DNA from: Dehalococcoidia bacterium
GTDB taxonomy: Bacteria > Chloroflexota > Dehalococcoidia > Lucifugimonadales > Lucifugimonadaceae
Direction: 5' to 3'
Assembly: GCA_028285005.1 (NCBI GenBank)
Contig: JANQQP010000016.1
Span: forward strand, 1-64,000
DNA length: 64,000 nucleotides
A program made the position numbers and the translations under genes. Positions within the stretch are counted from its first letter, which is position 1, and each line of letters opens with the position of its first letter. Positions 9,337-18,723 of this stretch are shown here, in pieces. The notes beneath the pieces were generated by a model that was given only the letters and a program-made list of their open reading frames with translations, was not told the DNA's origin and made no database searches.

Positions 9337-10956
9337 ATGGAACGAAACTTCGATCTGGTGATCGTCGGTGGCACCATCATCGACGGGACGGGTTCAACGC
9401 CATTCAGTGCGGACGTAGGCATCAAGGATGGCGCGATCGCGCTCATTCGGGACCTGTCGGACTACTCAGCGAAGGAGAAGCTGCACGCTGAGGGCGCGGT
9501 CGTGGCGCCCGGCTTTGTAGACGCCCACGGTCATTCTGACTACACGTTGCTAGTGGACGGGAGGGCCGTTAGCCAGATCTCCCAAGGTGTGACGACAGAG
9601 GTGATAGGCAACTGTGGACACGGATGTGAGCCGCTGACAGACGATCTAAAGCGGTTCACCGGCAACATCTACGGCTATGACGGCAGCGTTGATCTGACAT
9701 GGAGAACCACCGCAGAGTACCTGGAGCGTCTTGAGCACGCCCGGCCGGCGATCAATGTTTACCCGCTGACTCCGGCCGGCAATGTCCGCCGGGCATCGAT
9801 CCCTTCTCCTGACGCCGTCAGTCCGGCAAGCGCGGACGAAAGATCGCGGATGCTGCGGCTCATTCGAGACGCCGTGGTCGCCGGGTCGAACGGTGTCTCT
9901 TTTGGTCTTGAATACGCGCAGGAGGCGTCGGCGAGCTTTGAGGAACTGGTCGAGCAATCGAAGGCGGTTGGAGAACTTGGTGGAGTTGTCGCGGTTCACA
10001 CACGCGACAAAGACCAGCACGCGGTACAGGCGGTCGAGGAGGCGATTTCTATAGCGGCGGCGTCCGGCACTCCGACGCAAATTTCACACATTCTGCCCAG
10101 GCGGACCGCACCCGGTGGGTCACTCGACCGGATTGTTGATGCACTGGGAGCGGCACGGGCCGGTGGGCTCGACGTGGCGTTCGACATACACACGCGGGCA
10201 CACGGGATCACTAGTCTCTCTGATTGCGTCTCACCCGAGATCATCAAGAACGGACCCACAGGCATTCGGGCTGCGCTGGCCGAGCGCCGCTGGACCGAGG
10301 ATGTGCGGCACAGGGACAGCATCATTCACCGCTTCGCTTCCAGCGGGTGGCACAGCGTTCAGGTCTTCTCCACCGACTATTCACCGGAGCTGATCGGGAT
10401 GAGCATCGCCGAGATCGCCTTAGCCGAGGATTGTGAGCCCTGGGAGGCGGTCCGCCGCGTGCTGGCTGCCACCGATGGTGACGTTCACGAGGTGATGGTT
10501 GTCTGCGACTCGTATGACGAGGATGACATCCTCTCGACCGCGACCGTGCCCGGATGCCTCATTGGCTCGGACGCCACAACGCTTTGTCCGGACGGGCCGT
10601 TAGCTGGCGCGAAGTTCCTCGGTGCTTACACCTGGGCGGCCTGGCTCTACTCGAGACTAACTCGGTCACCGAGGCGACTTCCAGTGGCGCAGGTCGTTCG
10701 AAAGCTCGCGGCTGAACCTGCCGAGCGATTTGGACTGGCAGATCGCGGGACAATCACAGTCGGCAACAAGGCCGATCTGGCGGTCTTCGACCAAGATGCT
10801 TTCAGCACCGAAGGTTCGATGGTTAACCCCAATGTCCTGGCGACCGGCGTCCGGCATGTAACGGTCAATGGGTCGGTCGCACTGCGAGATGGTGAAGTTA
10901 CAGGGAACAGACCCGGGCAGGTCTTGCGGCGAAAATCGCGCGGCGTGTCTGCCTGA
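9337..10956 (+). CDS. N-acyl-D-amino-acid deacylase (amidohydrolase family)
   Basis: FDLVIVGGTIIDGTGSTPFSADVGIKDG...APGFVDAHGHSDYTL...GVTTEVIGNCGHGCEP. Confidence 0.9.
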   Translation: MERNFDLVIVGGTIIDGTGSTPFSADVGIKDGAIALIRDLSDYSAKEKLHAEGAVVAPGFVDAHGHSDYTLLVDGRAVSQISQGVTTEVIGNCGHGCEPLTDDLKRFTGNIYGYDGSVDLTWRTTAEYLERLEHARPAINVYPLTPAGNVRRASIPSPDAVSPASADERSRMLRLIRDAVVAGSNGVSFGLEYAQEASASFEELVEQSKAVGELGGVVAVHTRDKDQHAVQAVEEAISIAAASGTPTQISHILPRRTAPGGSLDRIVDALGAARAGGLDVAFDIHTRAHGITSLSDCVSPEIIKNGPTGIRAALAERRWTEDVRHRDSIIHRFASSGWHSVQVFSTDYSPELIGMSIAEIALAEDCEPWEAVRRVLAATDGDVHEVMVVCDSYDEDDILSTATVPGCLIGSDATTLCPDGPLAGAKFLGAYTWAAWLYSRLTRSPRRLPVAQVVRKLAAEPAERFGLADRGTITVGNKADLAVFDQDAFSTEGSMVNPNVLATGVRHVTVNGSVALRDGEVTGNRPGQVLRRKSRGVSA

Positions 10957-10982
10957 ATTGAACTGTGCTGTGGAGAGCGAAT

Positions 10983-12452
10983 CTAAAGCTCTGGGCGGGT
11001 TTGCCGCCATGGTCGAGCTGACTCGAAAGCTGCCGCCACTCTTAACAAGGTCGATTCGTCACCCCAACGCCCCACGATTTGCATGCCCACAGGTAAGCCA
11101 TCGATGAACCCGGAAGGAACCGATGCTGCCGGATGGCCGGTCATGTTGAAGATGTACGTGAATGGGAAAACGCCGTACGTAGACTCAACGTCGATTCCGT
11201 TGACCACTGAAGGCCGATGGCCAGGCTTAAATGCTGCAATTGATGTTGTCGGAGTCACCAGCACATCGAAATGCTCGAACAGCAGCTCAACTTTCATCCT
11301 CAATTCGGCCGCAGTTCGAAGCGCCCCCGAGTATTCGTGTGCTGAGATCCCCTTACCTCGGCCCAGGACGTCTCGAACCCCCGGTGTCAGGAGATCGGGA
11401 GACTGTTCCAGCAGATGGCCGTACTGGACATAGGCATTTGCACCGAAGATCATCCAGAAGCTGTCGGCGTACTCGTAGCTAAGGGCGATGTCAGCGTGTT
11501 CTATGCGCGCCCCGCAATCCTCCAGCACTTGCAGGCCGGACTCCACCGACCGCTGCACACCCGGATCGACCGCCCCATAACCGAGATCAGCCGAGTAGCC
11601 GACTCGCAAACCGTCGGCACCGTCCGAAATTCCGGCCGAGAAATCTGGTGGGGCCGATCGGATGAACTGCTGAGGATCGTCTGGATGCGGACCCGAGATC
11701 GTTTGAAGCAGGAGTGCTGCATCCAAGACATCGTTAGTCATTGGGCCAGACTGTGAAAACTGGTTTGGATCAGGTCTGCCCAGGCCGCGGGCCCTCGGGA
11801 CCCGTCCGTTCGTTGGCTTCAGGCCAAATACTCCACAGAATGCCGCAGGTAGTCGAATCGAGCCGCCCCCGTCACTCCCGATCGCTACTTGACACATGTC
11901 ACTCGCAAGGGCAGCGGCCGAGCCGCCGGACGACCCGGCAGTCGTGCGGGTCAGGTCCCACGGATTTCGGCACGGCCCACGGACGTCGTTGTCTGTGACG
12001 GTGTCCATATGAATGGCGATCTCTGGGGTGTTCGTCTTGCCAACGATAACCATGCCGGCGGCACGCACCCGTTCGACTACTACAGAATCGAAGTCCGGAA
12101 CGGTGTCTGCGAAATAGCGCGAGCCCAGAGTGGTTTTTAGGCCCGCCGTCGCCTCGATATCCTTAATGCCGATGGGCACTCCGTCCAGAGGGCCAGCAAG
12201 CGCACCGGACATCGCCCTCCGCTCCGTTTCTCGCGCCGCTGCGATCGCCTGATCGGGCGCGACGGAGACCCATGCGCCGAGCTTCGGGTCGAGCTGTTCG
12301 ATGCGGGCAAGTGTTGCCTCGCACAGTTCGACCGGGGAAAGTTCCCGTCTAGCGATTAGACTCGCCTGTTCCCTGGCCGGGAGTGAATACAACGATTTCA
12401 CTTCAAAGTCCCCAATCTCCGAACACACTCCAGTCGACCCGCAGTAGACCAT
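10983..12452 (-). CDS. Amidase signature family protein
   Basis: GPLDGVPIGIKDIEATAGLKTTLGS...GKTNTPEIAIH...TTAGSSGGSAAALAS; a downstream in-frame start is possible. Confidence 0.9.
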   Translation of the reverse strand: MVYCGSTGVCSEIGDFEVKSLYSLPAREQASLIARRELSPVELCEATLARIEQLDPKLGAWVSVAPDQAIAAARETERRAMSGALAGPLDGVPIGIKDIEATAGLKTTLGSRYFADTVPDFDSVVVERVRAAGMVIVGKTNTPEIAIHMDTVTDNDVRGPCRNPWDLTRTTAGSSGGSAAALASDMCQVAIGSDGGGSIRLPAAFCGVFGLKPTNGRVPRARGLGRPDPNQFSQSGPMTNDVLDAALLLQTISGPHPDDPQQFIRSAPPDFSAGISDGADGLRVGYSADLGYGAVDPGVQRSVESGLQVLEDCGARIEHADIALSYEYADSFWMIFGANAYVQYGHLLEQSPDLLTPGVRDVLGRGKGISAHEYSGALRTAAELRMKVELLFEHFDVLVTPTTSIAAFKPGHRPSVVNGIDVESTYGVFPFTYIFNMTGHPAASVPSGFIDGLPVGMQIVGRWGDESTLLRVAAAFESARPWRQTRPEL

Positions 12453-12837
12453 TCATTTTGCTCGAGGGTCATGCGGACTGCTTGCTTGATTCCATCTTTC
12501 GCAGGGTAGACCAGCAGCTCAAAGGACTGGGCGAAAGGTACGTGGACCTGATTGGACGCCCCATCCTGCATTGGAGTCTGCAGATCCCAGAACGCTTGGG
12601 GCTGGCGCTACCATGTCGAAGCCGCCGAACCACCAATTGGGCGCGCATATCTTGCCGTTGAGCTCTCTAGAAGAGATCTAATGTTCGAAACGGTCGAGTC
12701 TATTGACGGAACACTCCGCACATATTTGCAGGCGCTAGAAAAAGAAACATTTCAACGTGACGGACTTGAAACAATGTTCATGTGATCGATGCATATCTTG
12801 ATCTATTCGGCCATTGTGTCCTCAATGAGGGTCTTCC

Positions 12838-12882
12838 GTGTTCATGGTGGAGACGGGAAGAGTCGAACTCGCGGATGAACAC
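12838..12882 (-). repeat. tmRNA 3'-end-derived att-like repeat, copy 2
   Basis: gtgttcatggtggagacgggaagagtcgaactcgcggatgaacac; matches ssrA 3' end with a small indel. Confidence 0.87.
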
Positions 12883-13423
12883 GGCTCTTCTGGCGAACTT
12901 CGCGTGGCGCTATTGGTCTCGTGAACGTAGAACGCGTTTCTCTTACCAGGCGCGACTTGACCGGCCTCGTCCTGATATACGAGTTGACAGACTCGAGCGT
13001 TTCGGCGGTGGGCGGGAACCTGCGGAGATTCTGCGCTTTGTTGGTTCTCTTGATACGAGTCACCTCTCGTCTGTTCCGATGGTCTGTGCCAACGTCGTGT
13101 TGTGCTTAAGTACTGTCGGGGAAGTAGCCGACTACGCCAGTAAGTACCTGAGCTTCGCGATTTCAGCGAACTAGGTCGTTCGTCTATACGAATCAGTCAA
13201 TGTTGTTATACGAACGACGAAGCAGGGTGCAAGCAGGTGCTCATAATTCAAGACGTTTTCAGTCAGGAATTAAGTAAGATGTGTCACCGGAATCGATGGA
13301 CCGACTCACCGTCCGCGCGGTTCTCACGGTACGAAATCCGTCCGGTCAAGGTGATCAGTGACGCGGACAGCCTGCGGCGATCCCGCTTTAAGAACCACGC
13401 ATACTCGCCGGTGAAGAGAAGTA

Positions 13424-13986
13424 CTGGCGGCACTGTGGGTGTCGTTCAGCCTCGTGTTCGTTGCGGAGATGTGTGACAAGTCCCAGCTCGTTGCCTGGCA
13501 TTCGCATCTGTGTAACGCTGGCGGCAAGTTGTCATCGGCATCCTCCTCGCAACACTTGTGGTTCATGCCGGGTCCATCGCTCTTGGCAAAGCCGCCGCTG
13601 ACAACCTTCCAGAGACCGCGATAGGGATCATTGCTGGCATCCTGCTCTTCGGGTTTGCCATCTGGACGCCCCGTGGCGACAGGATCACCGGTGATGAGAC
13701 AAGAAAACGCGGCAGACTGGGACCAATAGCCGTTGTCACGGTTGCCTTTTTCGTAGCGGAGCTCGGCGACTAGACGATGCTCCTTACCGTGACGCTCGCA
13801 ACACAGTACGAGAGTTTCATGGGCGCGTGGATCGGATCGACCCTGGGCATGGTCGCGGGTGATGCCCTGGCGATCGCGGTCGGCTCGATTGCTGGATCCC
13901 GGCTTCCTCAACGCAAGATCAACATCGGTGCAGCCGCCCTTTTCGTGGCCTTCGGTATCGCATTAATCGTGAGCACAGTCCTGTGA
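13424..13986 (+). pseudogene. GDT1/TMEM165 (UPF0016) family membrane protein, decayed
   Basis: Two E-x-G-D-K-S/T-type motifs: VFVAEMCDKSQLVAW (G replaced by C) and VAFFVAELGD*TMLLTVTLATQY (K codon is TAG at 13771..13773); frameshift near 13500-13530. Confidence 0.8.
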
Positions 13987-14512
13987 TAGATGCGGATTTC
14001 GTAGCCAATATGAGGCGAGGCGAGCCAATGCTGGCAGGCTCTCCATCGCCAGGTCTTGCAGTCGGATTCATGGTCATCCGTAGTTCAATGGACCACGCGG
14101 ACAATTCCTGATCTGCCAGGTCTTGAATTAGCCGCGATCAGGCGTATCATTGTCGGCCGTGCGCTCAAGCAAACAGTTGAGTTTGTAGACACAAACAGTG
14201 AGCTGCGGGTTTACAAAGCGTGCAACAACCTGCTGTTCAGAGGCGCAGGAAACGTGCTGTCCATGAGCGTTAGGAACGGTGCTCCATGGCCAGCAGCAGG
14301 ACGGATGTCAGATCTCACGGTCAACGGCATCTGCTGGCCGTTGCTAACAAACGTTGCGAGGCCGCGCCGCCTTCGCCATGCACGGCGGCAACATAGGTAC
14401 GGCGGGCAGCCGGTGGCAAGGTCCTCCTCGCCGCCGACTGTCCGCACAGATCGCTGCAAGCTCACTTGAAGTGGAATTCGCAGAGCAAGCAGCAAACGGA
14501 GTTTATAACGAA

Positions 14513-16543
14513 ATGTTTCGATTGAAGGCTGCCGCCGCAAGACTGCGGCTGCACTTGCTTGCACCCGCATTGCTGCTCGTCATCGCCGTGGTGGCATGCT
14601 CCAGCGACGCAGACCCTACCGCTACGGCGACATCACAGGCGTCGGCACCGCCCGCTACTTCTACCAGTTCGCCATCATCCCCGGACCCAACGGCGACTAA
14701 TTCGCCGGCACCGACCGCAACATCAGCTCCGGCGGTGGCCTCGTTCCCGGTCGAGATCGACCATAAGTACGGCAGCACGACAATTGATGAGGCGCCGGAG
14801 CGCATAGTGCTGGTGGGCCTTGTAGAACAGGATGCTCTGCTGGCCATGGGTGTGGTTCCTGTCGCTACCAAAGAGTGGTTTGGCGGGCATCCCGGCGCAC
14901 TTCATCCGTGGGCGCAAGATGCGCTTGGTGACGCTCCGATGCCGGAAGTACTCGAAGCCGGCGAACTCGATTTCGAGAAGATCGCTTCTCTGCGTCCTGA
15001 TGTGATCATTGGCCTCTACTCCGGAACCACGGAAGAGGAATACGACACGCTTTCACAGATTGCGCCGACCGTTGCGCAACCTGGCGAGTACGTCAACTGG
15101 GGAATTCCGTGGCCAGAGCTGACACGCACGCTGGGCAAGATCATCGGTAAGACGGCCGAGGCTGAATCTCTTGTCAGTGGTGTGGAGCAGAGTTTCGCCA
15201 ACGCACGGGCGGCAAACCCGGAGTTCGATGACGCCAGTGGCGTAGTGGCTGCCGGGTGGGCTCTGCCGGAGACGACGTATGCATACGCGTCCGAAGACGC
15301 TCGCGGCAGGTTTATGGAGGCTCTCGGTTTCAAGACCCCGGATGAGATCAACGAACTGGCGGGAGATTCATTCTTCGCAGGGTTTAGCCCGGAAAGAATG
15401 GACCTGCTCGAATCGGACCTGCTTGTCTGGCTCGCGGAGCCCGAGCAGCCCGAGTCGATCGACACTTACCGCCAACTCGACGTGTTCCTTGAGGATAGGG
15501 ACATCTTCCTGAACGATGGACATCCGGCAACTGCCGCGATGAGCTTCCAGACCGTTCTCAGCCTTCCGTTCGCACTCGATCAGTTGGTTCCCGAGTTTTC
15601 CGACGCTCTCAACGCTTCACTGTTCCCGGTGACGATAGAGCACAAGTTTGGCTCGACGACCATTGATGAGAAGCCGGAACGTGTCCTGTCCCTCGGCTTC
15701 AGCGAGCAGGACGCGATCCTCTCGCTAGGCGTTAAGCCAATAGCGATTCGTGATTGGTTCGGAGACCAGCCGTCGGCGACCTGGCCCTGGGCTCACGACA
15801 AACTGGAAGGCGCCGAACCGCAGGTGCTAAACCTCACCTTCGGCGAACTAGACTTCGAGCTACTGGCGAGTCTCAATCCCGATCTGATCGTGGCGACCCA
15901 CTCCGGAATCACGGCGGAGGAGTACGCAACGCTGGAACAGATCGCGCCTACGCTGGCGCAGTCTGGAGACTACGGCGACTTCGGTATGCCGTGGCAGGAA
16001 CAGACACTCTCGATCGGGAAGGCCGTCGGAAAAGAGAAGCTCGCTCAAGCTCTCGTTGCCGACGTCGAAAACCAGATCGCTGCTATTGCAGCTGCAAATC
16101 CGGAGTTCAGCGGTCTTTCTATGGCGATGGCTGCTCCGGCGGATGAAGGCCAGTACTGGCTGTACGGGCCGATCACGCCCCCGGTTTTGATGCTGGACTC
16201 ACTCGGCTTTGCAATGCCGCAAGACGTCGCCGACACGGTGGGAGAGCAGAACGCGGTCCAGATCAGCAGCGAACAGATGGCTCTGTTCGATGTTGATGTG
16301 ATCATCTGGTACCTCGATTCAGAAGAAGAGCGGACGGCACTCAAGGAACACCCGCTTTACGGCAGCCTCAGGGTTTCGCGGGAGGATCGCGAGATCATCT
16401 TCACGGAACCGGACGACCTGCTGCGAGGCGCTTTCAGCTTCAGCACGGTGCTCAGCCTGCCGTTCGCTCTTGAGCTACTTGAGCCCCGGTTGAAGGCAGC
16501 AATTGATGGAGACCCAGAGACGGAAGTGGCACCGGCATCCTGA
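14513..16543 (+). CDS. Iron-siderophore ABC transporter substrate-binding lipoprotein, two tandem binding domains
   Basis: Lipobox VIAVVACSS; domain 1 FPVEIDHKYGSTTIDEAPERIVLVGLVEQDALLAMGV and domain 2 FPVTIEHKFGSTTIDEKPERVLSLGFSEQDAILSLGV; ATG at 14513 preferred over the ORF-track start 14354. Confidence 0.9.
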   Translation: MFRLKAAAARLRLHLLAPALLLVIAVVACSSDADPTATATSQASAPPATSTSSPSSPDPTATNSPAPTATSAPAVASFPVEIDHKYGSTTIDEAPERIVLVGLVEQDALLAMGVVPVATKEWFGGHPGALHPWAQDALGDAPMPEVLEAGELDFEKIASLRPDVIIGLYSGTTEEEYDTLSQIAPTVAQPGEYVNWGIPWPELTRTLGKIIGKTAEAESLVSGVEQSFANARAANPEFDDASGVVAAGWALPETTYAYASEDARGRFMEALGFKTPDEINELAGDSFFAGFSPERMDLLESDLLVWLAEPEQPESIDTYRQLDVFLEDRDIFLNDGHPATAAMSFQTVLSLPFALDQLVPEFSDALNASLFPVTIEHKFGSTTIDEKPERVLSLGFSEQDAILSLGVKPIAIRDWFGDQPSATWPWAHDKLEGAEPQVLNLTFGELDFELLASLNPDLIVATHSGITAEEYATLEQIAPTLAQSGDYGDFGMPWQEQTLSIGKAVGKEKLAQALVADVENQIAAIAAANPEFSGLSMAMAAPADEGQYWLYGPITPPVLMLDSLGFAMPQDVADTVGEQNAVQISSEQMALFDVDVIIWYLDSEEERTALKEHPLYGSLRVSREDREIIFTEPDDLLRGAFSFSTVLSLPFALELLEPRLKAAIDGDPETEVAPAS

Positions 16544-16566
16544 TACCAGGGTGAGGGCGTCTACAC

Positions 16567-16600
16567 GGGCAGCCGAAGTGGCAACGTACTTCGGCTGCCC
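16567..16600 (+). promoter_or_regulatory. Intercistronic hairpin
   Basis: Perfect 13-bp inverted repeat gggcagccgaagt-ggcaacgt-acttcggctgccc between binding protein and first permease; no following T-tract. Confidence 0.75.
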
Positions 16601-16627
16601 AGTCTCAGCGGTAGCCAGGAGGAGAGC

Positions 16628-17665
16628 TTGACGACAATAAAGAGCGCAGGCCGCAGGTCTGCGTCTGTGAGACTGGGCAGACGACCTGCACTCGTTGTGA
16701 TCGTTGTCCTGCTCCTGTTCGTCGCTCTCCTGAGCCTGCGCATTGGCTCAGCCGATGTGTCGAATGGCGATGCCCTGGACGCTCTGTTCAGCTTTGATGA
16801 CTCTTCCTACGACCAGGTGGTTGTGAGGTCATTGAGAGTTCCACGCACTCTTATTGGCCTGGGCGTGGGAGCTGCACTGGCAGTCGCAGGGGCAGCGATG
16901 CAGGCCGTGACTCGCAACCCGCTCGCAGGTCCTTCGATTTTCGGCATCAATGGTGGAGCAGCGTTCTTGCTGACTCTCGCCGTCTTCGTCGGAAACCTGA
17001 CTCATCCGATGCAGTTCATCTGGTTCGCGTTCATCGGCGGGTTTGGTGCCGCGGCCCTGGTCTACGCCGTGGCCTCAGCGGGCGCAGGCGGTCCTTCGCC
17101 CGTGAAACTCGCACTTGCAGGTGTGATTGTCTCATCGCTACTCGGCTCGTGGATGACCGCCATGCTGCTACTGGATGAGCAGGCGTTCGAAGTCGTTCGG
17201 TTCTGGTTGGCAGGTTCACTTGCCGGCAGGGACGTCGAAGTGTTCTGGTGGGTGATGCCGTTCATGATCGTTGGTGTTGTAGGCATCGCGCTAATGAGCA
17301 ACCAGTTGAACATCCTTGCGCTCGGCGAGGACACGGCAAGAGCGCTTGGAATGCGCATCAGGCTCGTTCGGTTCACGATCACATTTTTGGTCGTCCTGAT
17401 GACCGGCGCCGCGGTCGCTGCGGCAGGGCCGATCGGGTTCGTTGGGCTGGCGGTGCCTCACATCGTCCGTGTCGTCACAGGCCCGGACTACAGATGGATC
17501 GTCCTGTATTGCGTTTTAGTAGGGCCGTTACTGCTGCTAACGGCCGATGTCGCCGGTCGGGTGGTGGCCAGGCCTTCTGAGCTACAGGTTGGCATCGTCA
17601 CCGCTTTGACCGGCGCTCCTTTCCTCATCTTCCTGGCCAGGCAACGCAGGATTGCTGAGCTATGA
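16628..17665 (+). CDS. FecCD-family iron-siderophore ABC permease 1
   Basis: LRVPRTLIGLGVGAALAVAGAAMQAVTRNPLAGPSIFGINGGA; AAAGPIGFVGLAVPHIVR. Confidence 0.93.
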   Translation: MTTIKSAGRRSASVRLGRRPALVVIVVLLLFVALLSLRIGSADVSNGDALDALFSFDDSSYDQVVVRSLRVPRTLIGLGVGAALAVAGAAMQAVTRNPLAGPSIFGINGGAAFLLTLAVFVGNLTHPMQFIWFAFIGGFGAAALVYAVASAGAGGPSPVKLALAGVIVSSLLGSWMTAMLLLDEQAFEVVRFWLAGSLAGRDVEVFWWVMPFMIVGVVGIALMSNQLNILALGEDTARALGMRIRLVRFTITFLVVLMTGAAVAAAGPIGFVGLAVPHIVRVVTGPDYRWIVLYCVLVGPLLLLTADVAGRVVARPSELQVGIVTALTGAPFLIFLARQRRIAEL

Positions 17666-18723
17666 CAGCCAGCGCACGGCAAGTTGAGTTGATGTCAGCG
17701 CCGAGACTGCGTGTGCTCCGATTCGGAGGCGTGGCGTTTGTCATCAACCTGCGCACGCTCAGCTTGATCCTGGTGACGTTTGTTTTGCTCGTCGCGGCAG
17801 CATGCCTGGCGATGATGCTGGGCAGCTTCCGACTGACAGTCGGTGAAGTGGTTGGATCAGTGCTGGGAACGGGAAACGGCGAGGCCGACTTTGTCATCTG
17901 GCGACTCCGCTTTCCGAGAACTCTTACCGTAGCCATGCTCGGTGGAGCGCTCGCGATGTCAGGAGCTATCTTCCAGGGCGCTGTTCGAAACCCTCTTGTC
18001 TCTCCGGATATCATCGGAATCAACGCCGGTGCGACCCTCGCAGCCGTTTTCTGGATCTTGACCGATATGCCGCAGGGAGCGATACCGCTGCTCGCATTCG
18101 TGGGCGCGATGAGTGTTGCATCGCTGGTCTATCTGCTCTCCTGGAAAGGCCACATTTCCGGCGGAAGGCTGATCTTGATTGGCATCGGCATCAACGCTCT
18201 CCTGGGCGCCGGAGTCACCTTCCTCTTCGTACGCTACCCGGTTCAACAGACTAGATCAGCGCTTGCATGGACAGTTGGCACAGCTAACAACAGCGACTGG
18301 GCAGATGTGCGACTGCTCGCCTACTCCCTCGCGATCCTCATCCCACTTGCGGTTGCGCTGATGTGGTCTCTGAGGGTTATGCAGCTTGGAGACACGACCG
18401 CCAGATCGGTTGGCCTACCTATCGAGCGCACTCGTCTTCTATTGATTGCAGTTGGCTCGACATTGAGTGCTTTCGCAATCGCCGTAGCTGGACCGATTGG
18501 TTTCGTTGCACTCACCGCGCCCCACATCGCGCGCATGATCGCGGGACCGATGACCAGCGGAGTTTTCATCTTCACGTTGCTAGTCGGGGCGCTATTCCTG
18601 ATGCTTTCCGACATCGTGGCCCAACATGCTCTTCCGGTCTCTCTGCCTGTCGGTGTTGTGACCGCTGCCATTGGCGCTCCATATTTCCTGTTCTTGCTGT
18701 ACCGGGTGAACGCACGAGTATGA
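17662..18723 (+). CDS. FecCD-family iron-siderophore ABC permease 2
   Basis: LRFPRTLTVAMLGGALAMSGAIFQGAVRNPLVSPDIIGINAGA; AVAGPIGFVALTAPHIARM; 4-nt overlap with upstream gene. Confidence 0.93.
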   Translation: MTASARQVELMSAPRLRVLRFGGVAFVINLRTLSLILVTFVLLVAAACLAMMLGSFRLTVGEVVGSVLGTGNGEADFVIWRLRFPRTLTVAMLGGALAMSGAIFQGAVRNPLVSPDIIGINAGATLAAVFWILTDMPQGAIPLLAFVGAMSVASLVYLLSWKGHISGGRLILIGIGINALLGAGVTFLFVRYPVQQTRSALAWTVGTANNSDWADVRLLAYSLAILIPLAVALMWSLRVMQLGDTTARSVGLPIERTRLLLIAVGSTLSAFAIAVAGPIGFVALTAPHIARMIAGPMTSGVFIFTLLVGALFLMLSDIVAQHALPVSLPVGVVTAAIGAPYFLFLLYRVNARV

